From Alteraurantiacibacter hainanensis (GTDB taxonomy: Bacteria; Pseudomonadota; Alphaproteobacteria; Sphingomonadales; Sphingomonadaceae), in assembly GCF_036321025.1 (NCBI RefSeq), contig NZ_JAZAPB010000002.1, forward strand, positions 1 through 64,000: DNA of 64,000 bases, given 5' to 3'. Position 1 is the first letter of the stretch. Each line of letters begins with the position of its first letter. The notes under the pieces were generated by a model, which saw nothing but the letters and a program-made list of their open reading frames with translations, had not been told where the DNA came from and made no database searches. Positions 58,964 through 64,000 of this stretch are shown here, one piece after another. Both the position numbers and the translations under genes were made by a program.

Positions 58964-59713
58964 ATGGGTTATGATCGAGGACGTCGCGGTCGGGGACGCG
59001 ACAAGCGGGACAATATCGGTGAAGAAGGGTTCGATCCCTTCATGGACGGACCTCCGCCCATGGACGGCGGTGGCTGGCGCGATGGCGGCAATGACCGTTT
59101 TGGCGGCGGCGGCGGCGGTGGCCGCTTCAACGACGATCGCGGCGGCGGCTTCGGCGGCAATGACCGTGGCGGTGGTTTCGGCGGCGGTGGCGGTGGCGGC
59201 CGTGGGGCTCCCCGTGGCGGCGGAATGCCTGCCCAGGTCGTCGGAACGGGCCAGGGCAAGGTAAAGTTTTTCAACGCGCAGAAGGGCTTCGGCTTCATTC
59301 AGCGCGACGAGGGCGGAGAGGACGTTTTCGTTCACATCAGCCAAGTCGAACGTGCCGGGCTGGAAGGCCTTGCCGAGGGGCAGGAACTGCAATTCAATCT
59401 CGTCGATCGTGGCGGCAAGGTTTCGGCCGCCGACCTTCAGGTCGTGGGCGATGTGATTGCACCGCAGCCCAAGGCACCGCAGCGCGAACTCACCGGCGAA
59501 AAGGCCGTCGGCACGGTCAAGTTCTTCAACACCATGAAGGGCTTCGGCTTCATCACCCGCGATGACGGCAAGGATGATGCCTTCGTACACATCAGCGCAG
59601 TGGAGCGTTCGGGCCTTCCCGGCATTGCCGAAGGCGACCGATTCGAATTCGACCTTGAGGTCGATCGACGAGGCAAGTACTCGGCCGTAAACCTGGTGCC
59701 GGTGCAGGGCTGA
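58964..59713 (+). CDS. Double cold-shock-domain protein with RGG/glycine-rich N-terminus
   Basis: 249 residues. The N-terminal 90 residues are Arg/Gly/Asp-rich and disordered, with repeated RGGGFGG. Two cold shock domains follow at ~98-162 (KGFGFI, VFVHI) and ~182-247 (KGFGFI, AFVHI). It binds RNA or single-stranded DNA; the tail resembles eukaryotic RGG proteins. A long leader precedes it. Confidence 0.92.
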   Translation: MGYDRGRRGRGRDKRDNIGEEGFDPFMDGPPPMDGGGWRDGGNDRFGGGGGGGRFNDDRGGGFGGNDRGGGFGGGGGGGRGAPRGGGMPAQVVGTGQGKVKFFNAQKGFGFIQRDEGGEDVFVHISQVERAGLEGLAEGQELQFNLVDRGGKVSAADLQVVGDVIAPQPKAPQRELTGEKAVGTVKFFNTMKGFGFITRDDGKDDAFVHISAVERSGLPGIAEGDRFEFDLEVDRRGKYSAVNLVPVQG

Positions 59714-59737
59714 CTGCGCGGGCAATCAGCCAAGGTA

Positions 59738-59769
59738 GTGGCGGCCGAGGAAAATTGACCGGCCGCCAC
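59738..59769 (+). terminator. Strong hairpin after the cold-shock gene
   Basis: Perfect 10-bp stem GTGGCGGCCG/CGGCCGCCAC; no U-run, so terminator function is only probable. Confidence 0.6.
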
Positions 59770-59849
59770 CACCCTCCTAGATGAGAGCATATTGGCGGTC
59801 CGGCGAGGCCGCTTTTTTGATTGCACGCTTTCTCAAGGAAGATCTTTCG

Positions 59850-61040
59850 ATGTCCATCACACCGCTGATGCCCGTCTACCCCCGGTGCGACGTACGCCCC
59901 GTGGAAGGCGACCACTGCCACCTGATCGACGAGGATGGCACGCGCTATCTCGACTTCGCCGCGGGAATCGCGGTCAATCTGCTCGGCCATTCGCACCCCG
60001 GCCTGATCGGCGCCATTCAGGACCAGGCCGCGAGGTTGATGCACGTCTCGAACCTCTACGGAAGCCCGCAGGGCGAAGCCCTGGCGCAGCGGCTGGTCGA
60101 CAAGACGTTCGCCGACACTGCCTTCTTCACCAATTCCGGCGCGGAAGCTGTGGAAACCGCCATCAAGGTTGCGCGCGCCTATCACCAGCATGCCGGCGAC
60201 GATCAGAAGTTCGAACTGATCACGTTCAAGAACGCCTTCCACGGCCGCACGATGGCGACGATCAGTGCGTCCAACCAGGAAAAGATGCACAAGGGTTTTA
60301 ACCCGTTGCTTCCTGGCTTCAAGTACGTCGAGTTCAACGACCTGGAAGGCGTGAAGGCAGCCATCGGTCCGCACACTGCGGGCTTCCTCGTCGAGCCGGT
60401 GCAGGGCGAGGGCGGTATCCGCGTCGCCACGCAGGAATTCATGCAGGGCCTGCGGGACCTTGCCGACGAGCATGACCTGATGCTGGTGCTGGACGAGGTG
60501 CAGTCAGGCGTCGCGCGCACGGGTACGCTCTATGCCTACGAACAGTACGGGATCGAACCCGACATCATGGCCACGGCCAAGGGCATCGGCGGCGGCTTTC
60601 CACTGGGGGCATGCCTGGCCACGGAGAAGGCCGCACGCGGAATGACCTTCGGAACGCATGGCTCCACCTACGGCGGCAACCCGCTGGCAATGGCAGCGGG
60701 CATGGCCGTGATGGATACTGTCGCCAACGACGAATTCCTTGGCCAGGTTCGCGCCAAGGGCGAACGCCTGCGTGCGCGGCTGGAGCAGTTCATTGGCAAC
60801 TACCCGGAACTGTTCGAAGGCGTGCGGGGCCTTGGCCTGATGCTCGGCATCAAGATGAAGGTGGAGCCGAGACCGTTCATGCAGCACCTGCGCGACAACC
60901 ACCAGTTGCTGACGGTTGCGGCCGGCGATTCCACCTTGCGCCTTTTGCCGCCGCTGGTGATCGAGGATGCCGAGATGGATGAGTTCATCGAGAAGCTCTC
61001 GGCCGGTGCGGCCGACTTCAAGGTTCCCGAACCGGCATGA
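59850..61040 (+). CDS. argD: Acetylornithine aminotransferase
   Basis: 396 residues. PLP class III aminotransferase: SNLYGSPQGEALAQRLV, FFTNSGAEAVETAIKVAR, LDEVQSGVARTGTLYAYE and the PLP lysine in ATAKGIGGGFPLGA. Makes N-acetylornithine in arginine synthesis. Start 59850 has AAGGAAGAT upstream. argF overlaps its stop by 4 bases. Confidence 0.95.
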   Translation: MSITPLMPVYPRCDVRPVEGDHCHLIDEDGTRYLDFAAGIAVNLLGHSHPGLIGAIQDQAARLMHVSNLYGSPQGEALAQRLVDKTFADTAFFTNSGAEAVETAIKVARAYHQHAGDDQKFELITFKNAFHGRTMATISASNQEKMHKGFNPLLPGFKYVEFNDLEGVKAAIGPHTAGFLVEPVQGEGGIRVATQEFMQGLRDLADEHDLMLVLDEVQSGVARTGTLYAYEQYGIEPDIMATAKGIGGGFPLGACLATEKAARGMTFGTHGSTYGGNPLAMAAGMAVMDTVANDEFLGQVRAKGERLRARLEQFIGNYPELFEGVRGLGLMLGIKMKVEPRPFMQHLRDNHQLLTVAAGDSTLRLLPPLVIEDAEMDEFIEKLSAGAADFKVPEPA

Positions 61041-61999
61041 CGCAGCAGGGCGCCCTCGAGGTTGCGCCGATCGTGCGCAACTTCCTCGACCTGTCCGATG
61101 CGGGCGGGGACGCCATCGCGGCGATGATCAACAATGCGCAGGATCGCAAGATGGCGCGCCGCGGCTGGCCCAAGGGGCGCAGCGATACCGACCAACCGCT
61201 TGCCGGACACGTGCTGGCAATGGTGTTCGAGAAGAGTTCGACCCGGACCCGGGTCAGCTTCGATATCGCGATGCGGCAGCTGGGCGGCTCTGCCGTGATC
61301 CTCGATACCAGCACTTCGCAGCTGGGCCGGGGCGAGTCTATCGCAGACACGGCGCGCGTTCTCAGCCGAATGGCCGATGCTATCGTGGTGCGGACCGATG
61401 ATCACGCGAAGATCGAGGAGGTGGCCCATTTCGCGCATGTGCCGGTGATCAACGGGCTCACCGATCGGTCCCACCCCTGCCAGATCGTGGCCGACCTGCT
61501 TACGATGGTGGAGCACCGCAAGGCGCTGCCGGGCCTGGAAGTGGCCTGGCTGGGGGACGGCAACAACGTGCTCCATTCCATCCTCGAAGCCGCGAGCCTG
61601 ATGAAGTTCAACGTGCGCGTGGCGACGCCCGCCGGATACGAACCTGATGCGGAGTTCGTTCACATGGCGCGAAAGGCGGGGTCAAACGTCGTTCTGACGC
61701 AGAATGCGGTGCAGGCGGCGTCAGGTGCTGATGTCGTGATTACCGATACGTGGGTTTCCATGGGCCAGGCCCATGCGGAGGAAAAGCTGACGGCGATGGC
61801 GCCCTACAGGGTGGACGATGCGCTGATGAAGAACGCCCGGTCCGACGCCATATTCCTGCATTGTCTGCCGGCCCACGTTGGGGACGAGGTCAGTGGAGAC
61901 GTGTTCGAGGGGCCGCAATCGGTCGTTTTCGACGAGGCGGAAAACCGCATACACGCGCAGAAATCGATTCTGTTGTGGTGTTTCGGCAAGCTGGGCTAG
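61037..61999 (+). CDS. argF: Ornithine carbamoyltransferase
   Basis: 320 residues. The carbamoyl phosphate motif SSTRTR, HPCQIVADLLT and HCLPAHVGDEVSGDVFEG are the family signatures. Makes citrulline from ornithine. The 4-bp overlap with argD and the close following hslO form an argD-argF-hslO unit seen in many alphaproteobacteria. Confidence 0.96.
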   Translation: MTQQGALEVAPIVRNFLDLSDAGGDAIAAMINNAQDRKMARRGWPKGRSDTDQPLAGHVLAMVFEKSSTRTRVSFDIAMRQLGGSAVILDTSTSQLGRGESIADTARVLSRMADAIVVRTDDHAKIEEVAHFAHVPVINGLTDRSHPCQIVADLLTMVEHRKALPGLEVAWLGDGNNVLHSILEAASLMKFNVRVATPAGYEPDAEFVHMARKAGSNVVLTQNAVQAASGADVVITDTWVSMGQAHAEEKLTAMAPYRVDDALMKNARSDAIFLHCLPAHVGDEVSGDVFEGPQSVVFDEAENRIHAQKSILLWCFGKLG

Positions 62000-62030
62000 G
62001 CGCGCTTCACAACCGGCGACCGCTTCCCAT

Positions 62031-62936
62031 ATGGGTCGGATGAACGATTCAACGTCCGAAACCTTCTGCGACGAACTTCTTGGCTTCACCATTCCCTCGC
62101 GCGATACGCGCGGACGCGCGGTGCGTCTTGGGCCGGTGCTGGAGGACATTCTTTCCGCGCACGATTACGACCCGGCATTGAAGCACTGCCTGGCCGAAGC
62201 TCTGGTTCTAGCCACCCTGATGGGAGGCCTGTTAAAGGACGAGGGCGATCAACTGACGATGCAGGCGCAGGGCGAGGGTGGCATCGTCAGCCTGCTGGTA
62301 TGCGATTTCCGCGACGGCCAGATCCGCGGCTATATCGAGCATGACGAGGAACAGATGGCCGCCGAAGGTGCCAATCCTTCGTTGGAGGCGCTGTTCGGCA
62401 AGGCGTACCTCGCGATCACATTCGACATCGCGAAGACGGGCAAACGCTATCAGGGGATCGTGCCGCTGGAGGGCAATTCGCTATCTGCCGCAGTCGAGAA
62501 CTATTTTGCGCAGAGCGAGCAGATCCCCACGATGATCCGCACGGGCATCACCTCCGGATCGGGACACACGATCGCGGCGGGCCTGTTGATCCAGCACCTT
62601 CCCGAAGGCGAGGAAGGGCGCGAGCGGCTGCACGTTCAGCTCGATCATCCGGAATGGGAGCACGTTTCGATCCTCGCAGAAAGCATTCGCCACGATGAAC
62701 TCGTCGAACGTAATCTGACGTTGGAAGAAATCGTCTGGCGACTCTACCACGAAGAAGAGAAGGTCCTCGTCACGCCAGGAGCACGCCTGTCGAAGGGATG
62801 CCGTTGCACGGTAGAGCATTTCGAAGATGTTCTTGCGCGGTTCCCCAAGGAAGACAGGCGCGACATGGCGAATGACGAAGGGATTATTCTCGTCGATTGT
62901 GCGTTCTGTTCAAAAGTCTTCCCAATTCAGGACTAA
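62031..62936 (+). CDS. hslO: Redox-regulated chaperone Hsp33
   Basis: 301 residues. C-terminal zinc switch C257-R-C259 ... C290-A-F-C293, plus the core GIVSLLVCDFRDGQIRGYI and YFAQSEQIPT. It holds unfolded proteins under oxidative stress. Start 62031 is uncertain; an ATG at 62040 is equally possible. Confidence 0.94.
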   Translation: MGRMNDSTSETFCDELLGFTIPSRDTRGRAVRLGPVLEDILSAHDYDPALKHCLAEALVLATLMGGLLKDEGDQLTMQAQGEGGIVSLLVCDFRDGQIRGYIEHDEEQMAAEGANPSLEALFGKAYLAITFDIAKTGKRYQGIVPLEGNSLSAAVENYFAQSEQIPTMIRTGITSGSGHTIAAGLLIQHLPEGEEGRERLHVQLDHPEWEHVSILAESIRHDELVERNLTLEEIVWRLYHEEEKVLVTPGARLSKGCRCTVEHFEDVLARFPKEDRRDMANDEGIILVDCAFCSKVFPIQD

Positions 62937-63012
62937 CCGTTCGTCGCACGCAAGGGGCAGTTGGTCGTTAGTGGCAAGCGTGCTAAAGAGTGGTCGAAGG
63001 AGAACGTGGGGT

Positions 63013-63417
63013 ATGTTCGGTGCCAAAGTCAGATTCGGTCTAGCAAGCGGAGCAGCTGCGGCTGTCTTTGCGCTTGCGCCCGCGTCCGCACAGGCTCCCG
63101 AGCTTGCCATGCTCGACAGGCTGGAGCGAGGGGCGTGGGAGCTTCGGCTCCGTTCCGACGGAACGACCCGCCGGGTTTGCGTTCGTACCGGCCGCGAGTT
63201 CATCCAGTTGCGGCATCGCCAGCCGGCCTGTGACCGCTTTGTGGTGCAGGACGAGAGCAACGAGGTGACCGTCCAGTACACGTGCCGCGGAAACGGCTAC
63301 GGACGGACTACGATCCGCCGGGAAGGGCCGGATATGGTGCAGATCCGCAGCCAGGGCATTCATGGAGGATCGCCCTTCTCTCTGGAAGGTGAGGCGCGCC
63401 ACGTCGGCCCTTGCTGA
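63013..63417 (+). CDS. DUF3617-like secreted protein
   Basis: 134 residues. Signal peptide (~1-28, ASA) then LDRLERGAWELRLR...TTRRVCVRTGREFIQLRHRQPACDRFVV and RGNGYGRTTIRREG, with paired Cys. The family's function is unknown; a periplasmic protein. The ATG has a weak site, but the upstream longer frame lacks a signal peptide. Confidence 0.8.
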   Translation: MFGAKVRFGLASGAAAAVFALAPASAQAPELAMLDRLERGAWELRLRSDGTTRRVCVRTGREFIQLRHRQPACDRFVVQDESNEVTVQYTCRGNGYGRTTIRREGPDMVQIRSQGIHGGSPFSLEGEARHVGPC

Positions 63418-63463
63418 GCCGCTTCGCCTTGCCCGGTGTCGCGCCAGCGCCTAGCGAACGCCC

Positions 63464-64000
63464 ATGAACTCACACGGCAAGATTGCAGTCGTCCTGCTCT
63501 CCGGCGGGCTGGACTCCATGGTGACCGGGGCGCTGGCGAGCGAGCAGGGGTTCCGGCTTCACGCGCTCACCATCGACTATGGCCAGCGACATTCGCGTGA
63601 GCTTCAGTCGGCTCAGGTCATCGCCCGAAAGCTGGGCGTCGAACGCCACGTTCGCCTACCTCTCGACCTGCGACAGTTCGGTGCGTCGGCCCTGACCGCC
63701 GATATCGACGTGCCGAAGGAGGGCGTCGGTAGCGACATCCCGGTAACCTATGTTCCTGCGCGAAATCTGCTCTTCCTGGCGCTGACCACAGCCTTCGCCG
63801 AAAGCTCGGGATCGAGCGACATTTTTATCGGCGTGAATGCGCTCGACTATTCGGGATATCCCGATTGCAGGCCGGAATTTATCGCCAGCTTCGCAGAAAC
63901 CGCGCGGCTCGGGACGAAACAGGGAGTGGAGGGAGAACCCTTCACTATTCACGCCCCTTTGCAGCACATGACAAAGGCCGACATCGCCCGCGAATGCAAG
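63464..64000 (+). CDS. queC: 7-cyano-7-deazaguanine synthase, N-terminal part (runs off the window)
   Basis: 179 codons visible. ATP-PPase loop LLSGGLDSMV, YGQRHSRELQSAQVIARKLG, VTYVPARNLLFLALTTAFAE and GVNALDYSGYPDCRPEFI are characteristic. It makes preQ0 for queuosine tRNA modification. The C-terminal zinc Cys cluster is beyond the window. Confidence 0.95.
   Translation, partial: MNSHGKIAVVLLSGGLDSMVTGALASEQGFRLHALTIDYGQRHSRELQSAQVIARKLGVERHVRLPLDLRQFGASALTADIDVPKEGVGSDIPVTYVPARNLLFLALTTAFAESSGSSDIFIGVNALDYSGYPDCRPEFIASFAETARLGTKQGVEGEPFTIHAPLQHMTKADIARECK

Overview
The window looks like a chromosome segment of an alphaproteobacterium, most likely Sphingomonadales (Erythrobacteraceae-like). 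The grounds are high GC, a petABC bc1 operon, DUF3035- and DUF3617-type proteins, bPH2 pairs, an EcfG-type stress promoter and a sigma-54 promoter in front of a P-II/ammonium-transporter unit. No database search was possible, so family names come from reading translated motifs.

Layout. 1-842 is the N-terminal part of a large VCBS-type surface adhesin, and 843-1558 carries no convincing gene. 1559-6053 is an integrative island (island 1) abutting a tRNA-Gly: a P4-type integrase, an excisionase-like HTH protein, conserved sphingomonad island proteins (two of them overlapping in different frames) and an internally deleted DNA-methyltransferase relic. Its far end is not visible. 6165-21555 is ordinary chromosome: OmpA-like lipoprotein, Na+/H+ antiporter, apt, bc1 complex, PgeF, PepN, an epimerase, a DMT exporter, threonine aldolase, a PRC-barrel stress protein and two bPH2 membrane proteins.

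21753-29366 is a second element (island 2, 7.6 kb) bounded by 30-bp direct repeats. The right copy is the 3' end of an intact tRNA-Thr and the left copy is a tRNA remnant. It holds a tyrosine integrase, a MerR-like regulator coupled to a 54-residue membrane protein and preceded by twin operators, and a serine recombinase whose promoter is flanked by inverted repeats. Next to these lies the most striking feature: seven copies of an imperfectly palindromic repeat (30-127 bp) alternating with six single-gene cassettes. Five of the six cassette products are lipoproteins or small membrane proteins. The layout resembles an integron cassette array, but no IntI is visible and the repeats lack canonical attC core sites.

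29529-64000 is dense housekeeping chromosome with many 1-4 bp gene overlaps: gpmA, purE, purK, folA, dipeptidase, ribF, ileS, lspA; then prs, cupin, inositol phosphatase, cyclotransferase; rpmI-rplT; AraC regulator; pheST; a metallopeptidase-like lipoprotein; prfC; glnK-amtB-glnB under nitrogen control; an OmpA protein with a 27-proline linker; a double cold-shock protein; argD-argF-hslO; and the start of queC.
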